DNA from: Arachis hypogaea | Lineage: Eukaryota > Streptophyta > Magnoliopsida > Fabales > Fabaceae | Direction of reading: 5' to 3' | Assembly (NCBI RefSeq): GCF_003086295.3 | Contig: NC_092051.1 | Coordinates: forward strand, 71,177,772 to 71,241,771 | DNA length: 64,000 nt | Shown here: in pieces, positions 1 to 11,287 of the stretch | How the letters are laid out: each line of letters opens with the position of its first letter | How positions within the stretch are numbered: position 1 is the first letter of the stretch | The notes under the pieces: model-generated | Told to the model about the DNA's origin: nothing | What the model saw: the letters and a program-made list of their open reading frames with translations, nothing else | The model's database searches: none | Program-made: the position numbers and the translations under genes

Positions 1-1014
1 CGTTGTGTTGACCCTCGTTCTTTAAATGACGCTATCTCGAGGAGGACACCTAAAGGCGAGCCGTAATGGCCTCATCTTCGGCAGGCTCCTCCGGGGTTTT
101 TTTTTTTTTTTTTACTGCTGAACCTCGTTCTTTAAATGATGCTATCCTGTGGAGGACACCTAAAGGCGAGCCGTAACGGCCTCATCATTGGCAGGCTCCT
201 CTTTTTTTTTTTTTTCAGTTGTGCTGACCCTCGTTCTTTAAATGATGCTATCCCGAGGAGGACACCTAAAGGCGAGCCTTAATGGCCTCATCTTTCGCAA
301 GCTCCTCCGGTTTTCTTTTTTTTAGGTTTTTTTTTTATTACGTTGTTCTAACCCTCGTTTTTTAAATGACGCTATCCCGAGGAGGACACCTAAAGGCGAG
401 CCGTAATGGCATCATCTTCGGCAAGCTCCTCCGGTTTTTTTTCACAGTTTTTTTCCCGGTTTTTTTTTTATTTTTCTTTTTACGTTGTGCTGACCCTTGT
501 TCTTTAAATGACGCTATCCCAAGGAGGACACCTAAAGGTGAGCCATAATGGCCTCATCTTCGGCAGGCTCCTCCGGTTTTTTTTTTTACGTTGTTCTGAC
601 CCTCGTTCTTTAAATGACGCTATCCCGAGGAGGACACCTAAAGGCGAGCCGTAATGGCCTTATCTTTGGCAAGCTCCTCCGGTTTGTTTTATTCCTTTTT
701 TTTTAACGTTGTTTTGACCCTCGTTCTTTAAATGACGCTATCTCGAGGAGGACACCTAAAGGCGAGCCATAATGGCCTCATCTTCGGCAGGCTCCTCTGG
801 TTGTTTTTTTTTTTCGGGTTTTTTTTTTTAAACGTTGTGCTGACCCTCGTTCTTTAAATGACGCTATCCCGAGGAGGACACCTAAAGGCGAGCCATAATG
901 GCCTCATCTTCGGCAGGCTTCTCCGGTTTTTTTTTTTTTTACCTTGTTCTGACCCTCGTTCTTTAAATGACGCTATCCCGAGGAGGACACCAAAAGGCTA
1001 GCCGTAATGGCCTC

Positions 1015-4000
1015 ATCTTTGGCAGCTCCTCCGGTTTTTTTTCCTTTTTTTTTTAACGTTGTTTTGACCCTCGTTCTTTAAATGACGCTATCCCGAGGAG
1101 GACACCTAAAGGCGAGCCGTAATGGCATCATCTTCGGAAGCTCCTCCAGTTTTTTTTCACAGTTTTTTTCCCGATTTATTTTTTTGTTTTTTTTTCGTTG
1201 TACTGACCCTCATTCTTTAAATGGCGCTATCCCGAGGAGGACACCTGAAGTCGAGCCGTAATGGCCTCATCTTCGGCAGGCTCATCCCGTTTTTTTTCAT
1301 TTTTTTTTTTACGTTGTGCTGACCCTCGTTCTTTAAATGACGCTATCTCGAGGAGGACACCTAAAGGCGAGCCGTAATGGCCTCATCTTCGGCAGGCTCC
1401 TCCGGAGTTTTTTTTTTTTGTGCTGAACCTCGTCCTTTAAATGATGCTATCCTGAGGAGGACACCTAAAGGCGAGCCGTAACGGCCTCATCTTCGGCAGG
1501 CTCCTCTGTTTTTTTTTTTACGTTGTGCTGACCTTCGTTTTTTAAATGACGCTATCCCGAGGAGGACACCTAAAGGCGAGCCATAATGGCCTCATCTTCG
1601 GCAGGCTCCTCCGGTTCTTTTTTTATGTTGTTCTGACCCTCGTTTTTTAAATGACGCTATTCCGAGGAGGACACCTAAAGGCGAGCCGTAATGGCCTCAT
1701 CTTTGGCAAGCTCCTCCGGTTTTTTTCTCAGTTTTCTTTTCCTTTTTTTTTTACGTCCTGTTGTCCCTCGTTCTTTAAATGACGCTATCCCGAGGAGGAC
1801 ACCTAAAGGCGAGCCATAATGGCCTCATCTTCTGCAGGCTCCTTTGGTTTTTTCCGTCTTATTTTTTTATTTTTTTTTTACGTTGTTCTGACCCTCGTTC
1901 TTTAAATGGCGCTATCCCGAGGAGGACACCTAAAGGCGAGCCGTAATGGCCTCATCTTTGGCAAGCTCCTCCATTTTTTTTCACAGTTTTTTTCCTGATT
2001 TTTTTTTAATTTTTTTTTACGTTGTGCTGACCCTCGTTCTTTAAATGACGCCATCCCAAGGAGGACACTTAAAGGCGAGCCGTAATGGCCTTATCTTTGG
2101 CAAGCTCCTCGGTTTTTTTTTTTTTTTTTTTAAGTTGTGCTGACCCTCGTTCTTTAAATGACGCGTTCCCGAGGAGGACACTTAAAGGCGAGCCATAATG
2201 GCCTCATCTTCGGCAGGCTCCTCCGGTTTTTTTATTTCCTTTTTTTTTAACCTTGTTCTGACCCTCGTTCTTTAAATTACGCTATCCCGAGGAGGACACC
2301 TAAAGGCAAGCCGTAATGGCCTCATCTTTGGCAAGCTCCTCCATTTTTTTGACCTTTTTTTTTTAATGTTGTATTGACCTTCGTTCTTTAAATGACGCTA
2401 TCTCGAGGAGGACACCTAAAGGCAAGCCATAATGGCCTCATATTCGGCAGGCTCCTCCGTTTTTTTTTTTTCCGGTTTCTTTTTTATTTTTATTTTATTT
2501 TATTTTTTTTTACGTTGTGCTGACTCTCGTTCTTTAAATGACGCTATCCCGAGGAGGACACCTAAAGGCGAGCCATAATGACCTCATCTTCGGCAGGCTC
2601 TTCCGTTTTTTTTTTTTTTTTACATTCTGCTGACCCTCGTTCTTTAAATGAGGCTATCTCGAGGAGGACACCTAAAGGCGAGCCGTAATGGCCTTATCTT
2701 CGGCAGTCTCCTCCGGTTTTTTTTTTTCGTTGTGCTGACCCTCGTTCTTTAAATGACGCCATCCCAAAGAAGACACTTAAAGGCGAGCCGTAACGGCCTC
2801 ATCTTTGGCAAGCTCTTCCGATTTTTTTCACAGTTTTTTTCCCGGTTTTTTTTTTTCGTTGTGCTGACCCTCATTCTTTAAGTGACGCTATCCCGAGGAG
2901 GACACCTAAAGGCGAGCCGTAATGGCCTCATCTTCGGCAGGCTCTTCCCGTTTTTTTTTTCTTTTTTTTTTTTACGTTGTGTTGACCCTCGTTCTTTAAA
3001 TGACGCTATCTCGAGGAGCACACCTAAAGGCGAGCTGTAATGGCCTCATCTTCGGCAGGCTCCTCCAGGTTTGTTTTTTTTTTGTGCTGAACCTCGTTCT
3101 TTAAATGATGCCATCATGTGGAGGACACCTAAAGGCGAGCCGTAACGGCCTCATCTTTGGCAGGCTCCTCTGTTTTTTTTTTTTAAGTTGTGCTGACCCT
3201 CATTCTTTAAATGACGCTATCCCGAGGAGGACACCTAAAGGCGAGCCTTAATGGCCTCTTCTTTCGCAGGCTCCTCCGGTTTTCTTTTTTTTAGGTTTTT
3301 TTTTTTATTACGTTGTTCTGACCCTCGTTCTTTAAAAGACGCTATCCCGAGGAGGACACCTAAACGCGAGCCGTAATGGCCTCATCTTTGGCAGCTCCTC
3401 CGGTTTTTTTTCCTTTTTTTTTAACGTTGTTTTGACCCTCGTTCTTTAAATGACGCTATCCCGAGGAGGACACCTAAAGGCGATCCGTAATGGCATCATC
3501 TTCGGCAAGCTCCTCCAGTTTTTTTTCACAGTTTTTTTCCCGATTTATTTTTTTGTTTTTTTTTCGTTGTACTGACCCTCATTCTTTAAATGGCGCTATC
3601 CCGAGGAGGACACCTAAAGTCGAGCCGTAATGGCCTCATCTTCGGCAGGCTCATCTCGTTTTTTTTCATTTTTTTTTTTACGTTGTGCTGACCCTCGTTC
3701 TTTAAATGACGCTATCTCGAGGAGAACACCTAAAGGCGAGCCGTAATGGCCTCATCTTCGGCAGGCTCCTCCGGAGTTTTTTTTTTTTTGTGCTGAACCT
3801 CGTCCTTTAAATGATGCTATCCTGAGGAGGACACCTAAAGGCGAGCCGTAACGGCCTCATCTTCGGCAGGCTCCTCTGTTTTTTTTTTTACGTTGTGCTG
3901 ACCTTCGTTCTTTAAATGACGCTATCCCGAGTAGGACACCTAAAGGCGAGCCATAATGGCCTCATCTTCGGCAGGCTCCTCCGGTTCTTTTTTTACGTTG

Positions 4001-5752
4001 TTCTAACCCTCGTTTTTTAAATGACGCTATTCCGAGGAGGACACCTAAAGGCGAGCCGTAATGGCCTCATCTTTGGCAAGCTCCTCCGGTTTTTTTCTCA
4101 GTTTTCTTTTCCTTTTTTTTTTACGTCCTGTTGTCCCTCGTTCTTTAAATGACGCTATCCCGAGGAGGACACCTAAAGGCGAGCCATAATGGCCTCATCT
4201 TCTGCAGGCTCCTTCGGTTTTTTCCGGCTTATTTTTTTATTTTTTTTTACGTTGTTCTGACCCTCGTTCTTTAAATGGCGCTATCCCGAGGAGGACACCT
4301 AAAGGCGAGCCGTAATGGCCTCATCTTTGGCAAGCTCCTCCATTTTTTTTCACAGTTTTTTTCCTGATTTTTTTTTAATTTTTTTTTACGTTGTGCTGAC
4401 CCTCGTTCTTTAAATGACGCCATCCCAAGGAGGACACTTAAAGGCGAGCCGTAATGGCCTTATCTTTGGCATGCTCCTCGGTTTTTTTTTTTTTTTTTTA
4501 CGTTGTGCTGACCCTCGTTCTTTAAATGACACGTTTCCGAGGAGGACACTTAAAGGCGAGCCATAATGGCCTCATCTTCGGCAGGCTCCTCCGGTTTTTT
4601 TATTTCCTTTTTTTTTAACCTTGTTCTGACCCTCGTTCTTTAAATTACGCTATCCCGAGGAGGACACCTAAAGGCGAGCCGTAATGGCCTCATCTTTGGC
4701 AAGCTCCTCCATTTTTTTGACCTTTTTTTTTTAATGTTGTATTGACCTTCGTTCTTTAAATGACGCTATCTCGAGGAGGACACCTAAAGGCAAGCCATAA
4801 TGGCTTCATATTCGGCAGGCTCCTCTGTTTTTTTTTTTCCGGTTTCTTTTTATTTTTATTTTATTTTATTTTTTTTTTACGTTGTGCTGACTCTCGTTCT
4901 TTAAATGACGCTATCCCGAGGAGGACACCTAAAGGCGAGCCATAATGACCTCATCTTCGGCAGGCTCTTCCGTTTTTTTTTTTTTTTTACATTCTGCTGA
5001 CCCTCGTTCTTTAAATGAGGCTATCTCGAGGAGGACACCTAAAGGCGAGCCGTAATGGCCTTATCTTCGGCAGTCTCCTCCGGTTTTTTTTTTTTCGTTG
5101 TGCTGACCCTCGTTCTTTAAATGACGCCATCCCAAGGAAGACACTTAAAGGCGAGCCGTAACGGCCTCATCTTTGGCAAGCTCTTCCGATTTTTTTCACA
5201 GTTTTTTTCCCGGTTTTTTTTTTCGTTGTGCTGACCCTCATTCTTTAAGTGACGCTATCCCGAGGAGGACACCTAAAGGCGAGCCGTAATGGCCTCATCT
5301 TCGGCAGGCTCTTCCCTTTTTTTTTTCTTTTTTTTTTTTACGTTGTGTTGACCCTCGTTCTTTAAATGACGCTATCTCGAGGAGGACACCTAAAGGCGAG
5401 CCGTAATGGCCTCATCTTCGGCAGGCTCCTCCAGGTTTGTTTTTTTTTTTGTGCTGAACCTCGTTCTTTAAATGATGCTATCATGTGGAGGACACCTAAA
5501 GGCGAGCCGTAACGGCCTCATCTTTGGCAGGCTCCTCTGTTTTTTTTTTTTTAAGTTGTGCTGACCCTCCTTCTTTAAATGACGCTATCCCGAGGAGGAC
5601 ACCTAAAGGCGAGCCTTAATGGCCTCTTCTTTCGCAGGCTCCTCCGGTTTTCTTTTTTTTAGGTTTTTTTCTATTACGTTGTTCTGACCCTCGTTCTTTA
5701 AAAGACGCTATCCCGAGGAGGACACCTAAACGCGAGCCGTAATGGCCTCATC
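1015..5752 (+). repeat. 2.37-kb tandem duplication inside the satellite
   Basis: The rare variant ACGTCCTGTTGTCCCTCG occurs at 1753 and again at 4123. The one-base-short form GGCAGCTCCTCC occurs near 1020 and 3388. Monomers with AAAAGACGCTATC and TAAACGCGAGCC occur near 3330 and 5699. All pairs are offset by about 2370 bp, which indicates one multi-monomer block present twice in tandem. After 5752 the order returns to monomers resembling those from about 418 onward. Boundaries are accurate to about one monomer. Confidence 0.75.
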
Positions 5753-8700
5753 TTCGGCAAGCTCCTCCGATTTTTTTTCACAGTTTTTTTCCCGGTTTTT
5801 TTTTTATTTTTCTTTTTACGTTGTGCTGACCCTTGTTCTTTAAATGACGCTATCCCGAGGAGGACACCTAAAGGTGAGCCATAATGGCCTCATCTTCGGC
5901 AGGCTCCTCCGGTTTTTTTTTTTTTACGTTGTTCTGACCCTCGTTCTTTAAATGACGCTTTCCCGAGGAGGACACCTAAAGGCGAGCCGTAATGGCCTTA
6001 TCTTTGGCAAGCCCCTCCGGTTTGTTTTTTCCTTTTTTTTTTAACGTTGTTTTTACCCTCGTTCTTTAAATGACGCTATCTCGAGGAGGACACCTAAAGG
6101 CGAGCCATAATGGCCTCATCTTCGGCAGGCTCCTCCGGTTGTTTTTTTTTCCGGTTTTTTTTTTTAACGTTGTGCTGACCCTCGTTCTTTAAATGACGCT
6201 ATCCCGAGGAGGACACCTAAAGGCGAGCCATAATGGCCTCATCTTCGGCAGGCTCCTCCGTTTTTTTTTTTTTTACGTTGTGCTGACCCTCGTTCTTTAA
6301 ATGACGCTATCCCGAGGAGGACACCTAAAGGCGAGCCATAATGGCCTCATCTTCGGCAGGCTCCTCCGGTTTTTTTTTTTTTCGTTGTGCTGACCCTCGT
6401 TCTTTAAATGACGCCATCCCAAGGAGGACACTTAAAGGCGAGCCGTAATGGCCTCATCTTTCGCAAGCTCCTCCGATTTTTTTCACAGTTTTTTTCCCGG
6501 TTTTTTTCGGTTTTTTTTCGTTGTACTGACCCTCATTCTTTAAATGACGCTATCCCTAGGAGGACACCTAAAGTCGAGCCGTAATGGCCTCATCTTCGGC
6601 AGGCTCATCCCATTTTTTTTTCGTTTTTTTTTTTTACGTTGTGCTGACCCTCGTTCTTTAAATAACGCTATCTCGAGGAGGACACCTAAAGGCGAGCCGT
6701 AATGGCCTCATCTTCGGCAGGCTCCTCCGGAGTTTTTTTTTTTTGTGCTGAACCTCGTCCTTTAAATGATGCTATCCTGAGGAGGACACCTAAAGGCGAG
6801 CCGTAACGGCCTCATCTTCGGCAGGCTCCTCTGTTTTTTTTTTACGTTGTGCTGACCCTCGTTCTTTAAATGACGCTATCCCGAGGAGGACACCTAAAGG
6901 CGAGCCATAATGGCCTCATCTTCGACAGGCTCCTCCGGTTTTTTTTTACGTTGTTCTGACCCTCGTTCTTTAAATGACGCTATTCCGAGGAGGACACCTA
7001 AAGGCGAGCCGTAATGGCCTCATGTTTGTCATGCTCCTCCGGTTTTTTTTTTCCTTTTTTTTTTAACGTTGTATTGACCCTCGTTCTTTAAATGACGCTA
7101 TCTCGAGGAGGACACCTAAAGGCGAGCCATAATGGCCTCATCTTCGGCAGGCTCCTCCGGTTTTTTTTCTTCCTTTTTTTTTATTTACGTTGTGCTGACC
7201 CTCATTCTTTAAATGACACTATCCCGAGGAGGACACCTAAAGGCGAGCCATAATGGCCTCATCTTCTGCAGGCTCCTTCAGTTTTTTTTCCGGTTTATTT
7301 TTTTATTTTTTTTTTACGTTGTTCTGACCCTCGTTCTTTAAATGACGCTATCACGAGGAGGACACCTAAAGTCGAACCGTAATGGCCGCATCTTTGGCAA
7401 GTTTTTTTTCTTCCTTTTTTTCAAAGTTTTTTTTTCGGTTTTTTTCCGGTTTTTTTTCTTTTTTTATACATTGTTTTGACCCTCGTTCTTTAAATGACGC
7501 TATCCAAAGGAGGAGACCTAAAGGCAAGCCGTAATGGCCTCATCTTTGGCAAGCTCCTTCGGTTTTTTTCACAGTTTTTTTTACGATTTTTTTTTAAATT
7601 TTTTTATGTTGAGCTGAGCCTCGTTCTTTAAATGACGCTATCCCGAGGAGGACACCTAAAGGCGAGCCATAATGGCCTCATCTTCTGCAGGATCCTTCGG
7701 TTTTTTCTGGCTTATTTTTTTATTTTTTTTTACGTTGTTCTGACCCTCGTTCTTTAAATGACGCTATCCCGAGGAGGACACCTAAAGGCGAGCCGTAATG
7801 GCCTCATCTTTGGCAAGCTCCTCCATTTTTTTTAACAGTTTTTTTCCTAATTTTTTTTTATTTTTTTTTACGTTGTGCTGACCCTCGTTCTTTAAATGAC
7901 GCCATCCCATGGAGGACACTTAAATGCGAGCCGTAATGGCCTTATCTTTGGCAAGCTCCTCCGATTTTTTTCACAGTTTTTTTTCCGGTTTTTTTTTCCG
8001 GTTTTTTTCTTTTTTTATACATTGTTTTGACCCTCGTTCTTTAAATGACGCTATCCAAAGGAGGACACCTAAAGGCAAGCCGTAATGGCCTCATCTTTGG
8101 CAAGCGCCTTCGGTTTTTTTCACAGTTCTTTTCACGATTTTTTTTTAAATTTTTTTTATGTTGTGCTGAGCCTCGTTCTTTAAATGACGCTATCCCGAGG
8201 AGGACTCCTAAAGGCGAGCCATAATGGCCTCATCTTCGGCAGGCTCCTCTGTTTTTTTTTTTACGTTGTGCTGACCCTCGTTCTTTAAATGACGCGTTCC
8301 GGAGGAGGACACCAAAAGGCGAGCCATAATGGCCTCATCTTTGGCAGGCTCTTCCGGTTTTTTTATTTCCTTTTTATTTACCTTGTTCTGACCCTCGTTC
8401 TTTAAATGACGCTATCCCGAGGAGGACACCTAAAGGCGAGCCGTAATGGCCTCATCTTTGGCAAGCTTTTCCGGTTTTTTTTTTTCCTTTTTTTTTAACG
8501 TTGTTTTGACCCTCGTTCTATAAATGACGCTATCTCGAGGAGGACACCTAATGGCGAGCCATAATGGCCTCATCTTCGGCAGGCTCCTTCGGTTATTTTT
8601 TTTCCGGTTTTTTTTTTTACGTTGTTCTGACCCTCGTTCTTTAAATGACGCTATCCCGAGGAGGACACCTAAAGGCGAGCCATAATGGCCTCATCTTTGG

Positions 8701-9248
8701 CAAGCTCCTCCGTTTTTTTCACAGTTTTTTCCCCGATTTGTTTTTTATTTTTTTTACGTTGTGCTGACCCTCGTTCTTTAAATGACGCGTTCCCGAGGAG
8801 GACACCTAAAGGCGAGCCATAATGGCCTCATCTTCGGCAGGCTCCTCCGGTTTTTTTTATTTTTTTTTAACGTTGTTCTGACCCTCGTTCTTTAAATGAC
8901 GCTATCTCGAGGAGGACACCTAAAGGCGAGCCATAATGGCCTCATCTTCGGCATGCTCCTCTGGTTTTTTTTTCCGTTTTTTTTATTATACGTTGTGTTA
9001 ACCCTCGTTCTTTAAATGACGCTATCCCGAGGAGGACACCCAAAGGCGAGCTTTAATGGCCTCATCTTCGGCAGGCTCCTCCGGTTTTTTTTTTTTTTTT
9101 TACATTGTGCTGACCCTCGTTCTTTAAATGAGGCTATCTCGAGGAGGACACTTAAAGGCGAGCCGTAACGGCCTCATCTTCGGCACGTTCCTCTGTTTTT
9201 TTTTTTACGTTGTGCTGACCCTCGTTCTTTAAATGACGCTATCCCGAG

Positions 9249-9253
9249 GTGGA
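9249..9253. repeat. Target-site duplication (left) of solo LTR
   Basis: GTGGA directly before the LTR tip TGATGG; the right copy is GTGGT, one mismatch. The same satellite monomer type elsewhere reads GAGGTGGACACC (near 11865), which fits insertion here. Confidence 0.7.
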
Positions 9254-10184
9254 TGATGGTGTGAAAACGAATTTCAACATCCAATCTAACCGGCAAGTGT
9301 ACCGGGTTGCATTAAGTAATAATAACTCACATGAGTGAGGTCGATCCCACAGGGATTGAAGGATTGAGCAATTTTAGTTTAGTGGTTGATTTAGTCAAGC
9401 GAATCAAGTATTGGTTGAATGTTTGTGATTAACAGAAACTAAATTGCTTAGAATGTAAAAGGGAAAGGGAGAATTTCAGTAAACTAAAGAGCAGGAAAAT
9501 AAAGAAGATGAATCTTAAAGAGCAGGTAAAATAAACTGCAGAAACTTAGATTGCAAGAAATGTAAATAACAGAAGCTTAAAGTGCAAGAAATGTAAATTG
9601 CTTGAATCATAAAAGGAATTGGGGATTGGGATTGCAGAATTTGAACAAGAAACAAGTAAATGGCATTAAACATAAGAGAGAAAATTGAAGTGCAGTGAAG
9701 GATCTTAACAGAAAAGTAAAATGACTTGAGAATTTAAAGAACTAGAAAGCAGTGCTTAAGTTGCAGCAAATTAAAAGGGGTTGAGATCTCAAGAGTGGAA
9801 GGGACTAGATAACAAGTCTAGATCTCAAATCCTTCCTTGATCCAACAAGAACAATTGCAAAAGAAGTAAAGAAAAGTCAATTGCAGAAACAAAGTAAATG
9901 AAGAAGCACTAAACAGTAATCCAAATTCAATTATGCAGAAAGAAAATAAACAAGGATCTCAAAGTGAGATTGAAACAGAATTTCTTCAATTCTCCACTCA
10001 AAATCCAAAGCAAGAAAATAAAAGAGAGTTCAAGTAAGAACAGGGAAGAAGAGAATTCAATTCTCCTTCCCAATTCTCCAAGAACAGAAAAAAATGCAGA
10101 AGCAAAAGCTCAAAATCAAAATGCAAATAAAAAAAGAAAATTCAAAATGAAGTCTAAAGCTCCTAATTACATCAAACTAACTCC

Positions 10185-10192
10185 TATTTATA
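10185..10192 (-). promoter_or_regulatory. TATA box of solo LTR
   Basis: On the minus strand the context is GAAAGTGTATAAATAG, identical to the TATA context in all other complete LTRs in the window. It lies just downstream of the palindrome array, as expected at the U3/R boundary. Confidence 0.7.
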
Positions 10193-10302
10193 CACTTTCT
10201 ATTCTTGGATATTGGAATTTGGATGGGCTTTTGATTTGGTGAAGAAATGAATTAAATTGGACTTTTGGTTAAATTTTCAGCCCATGGGTAATATGCTTCC
10301 AG

Positions 10303-10930
10303 GGGAGTGCTCAGCTCACAAAGTGAGCTGAGCTTTGACACTTAGTGTGAGGAGGCCTTGCATAGCGTGCTTTGCTGCTTGGGATGCATCAGGGGAGAGC
10401 TCAGCTCACTTTGTGAGCTGAGCGCTAGTGCCTTAGCGCAAATTTGTGCGCGCATTGTGCTGCCCAGGAACCGTGTCTTGCTGTATTGTATGTTGCCCAT
10501 GGATAGCGCTCAGCTCACTTTGTGAGCTGAGCTTTGGGGCGTCTTGGTCCCTTGAAATATTTTGCGTGCCAAGTCTTTGACAACTTCATGGTATCGCTCA
10601 ATTGGTGCTAGGAGCGCACCTTCCTTGTTGAAGCCTCTGTGTTCGAAACTTGCTGGGAGCATTTTGGCCAATTTTGGCTTATTTTCCTTGCAAGGAGCGC
10701 TCCACACTCTCCCTTGGGTCATGGGTTCAAGCCTTGGAGCATGCATTTGCAAATCATTTTTCTTTGAATTTCTTCCTTAGCGCTCTCGATAATGCTCACT
10801 TTGTGAGCTGAGCTTGGTCTTCTTTTCCTTATTTTTTTGCCTTCATGTTGTGCTCAGCTCACAAAGTGAGCTGAGCTTTATGCCTTGGTCCCTTGAGGAT
10901 AAGTGTAGCGCTCACTTAGTGAGCTTTGGA
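10303..10930. repeat. Palindrome array in U3 of solo LTR
   Basis: At least four copies of CTCAGCTCAC followed after a few bases by GTGAGCTGAG (near 10310, 10394, 10506 and 10851), plus partial copies near 10797 and 10912. Each can fold into a ~10-bp stem with a short AAA/TTT loop. The copies are separated by unrelated, roughly 80-300-bp sequence. Confidence 0.85.
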
Positions 10931-11282
10931 GGGAGCTTCATGGTTTTGTTGCACCACACTTCCTCTTTTCTTGGCCAACTTTTTCTTCTTTGAGCCACAC
11001 TTCTTAGGCCACGCTTTCTTCTTTTCTTCTTTTCTTCACCTACAATTAATCAAAACAACCAATCAAAGTATCACCAAATTCACAAGGTTTACAAATCATA
11101 AAAATGCAATTAAATTTGGCCTAAACCTCATGATTTAGTATCAATTATATGGTGGTTGTTTGATTAAGAGAAGTTATGCAATTCCATTCCAAATTACTTA
11201 CTTAGAGTACAAGAAAGTGTATAAAACCAAATGAAAATGAAGGAAAAGACTATTAAAAAGGGTATATGATGACTTGTCATCA

Positions 11283-11287
11283 GTGGT
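11283..11287. repeat. Target-site duplication (right) of solo LTR
   Basis: GTGGT follows the LTR end CATCA; it matches GTGGA on the left with one change. Confidence 0.65.

Larger units (their letters stand above)
1..9253 (+). repeat. Poly-T-spaced satellite array, block A
   Basis: Head-to-tail satellite copies fill this block. Each has a ~90-bp core with the landmarks TTCTTTAAATGACGCTATC, GAGGAGGACACCTAAAGG and GGCCTCATCTTCGGCAGG, then CTCCTCCGG, a T-rich spacer and ACGTTGTGCTGACC, which leads into the next core. Cores differ by scattered substitutions (for example GACGCTATC, GATGCTATC, GACGCCATC and GACGCGTTC). Spacers vary in T number and in short inserts such as CACAG, CCCGG and ATTTCC. 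Roughly 80 copies. A stretch near 1015-3384 recurs at 3385-5752 with an offset of about 2.37 kb, so monomers are also organised in larger blocks. The core is open in one frame but runs into poly-Phe or poly-Lys through the spacer, so I see no real protein. I do not recognise the family by name. Confidence 0.95.
9254..11282 (-). mobile_element. Solo LTR of a Ty3/gypsy-type retrotransposon (minus strand)
   Basis: A 2029-bp segment starts TGATGG and ends TGTCATCA, with satellite on both sides and a near-perfect 5-bp duplication. Read on the minus strand it is an LTR: tip TGATGACAAGTCATC, a U3 palindrome array, a TATA box at 10185-10192, degenerate TTTACATTTCTTGCA-like repeats, and the conserved U5 block at about 9288-9392, also present in the other LTRs here. 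No PBS or coding region follows, so it is a solo LTR, probably left by recombination between the two LTRs of a full element. Its U3 palindromes (AGCTCAC...GTGAGCT) differ completely from those of the other LTRs, so it is a separate family or subfamily. Frames inside it (9964-10242, 10510-10752) are not credible genes. Confidence 0.88.

Noticed and set aside
366..548. Open frame MTLSRGGHLKAS... and similar ones at 4760, 11507, 20753, 22614, 24176 and 27635
   Set aside because: These are satellite monomers read through T tracts (poly-Phe) or A tracts (poly-Lys); they recur wherever the frame happens to be open and carry no domain.
1..9253. Regular repeats with variable spacers suggesting a CRISPR array
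   Set aside because: The repeats are ~90 bp, diverged, with homopolymer spacers, in plant DNA, without cas genes. It is a eukaryotic satellite.
10510..10780. Overlapping frames on both strands in the solo LTR
   Set aside because: They fall in the palindrome region and LTR body, have no domain, and are not supported by any gene context.
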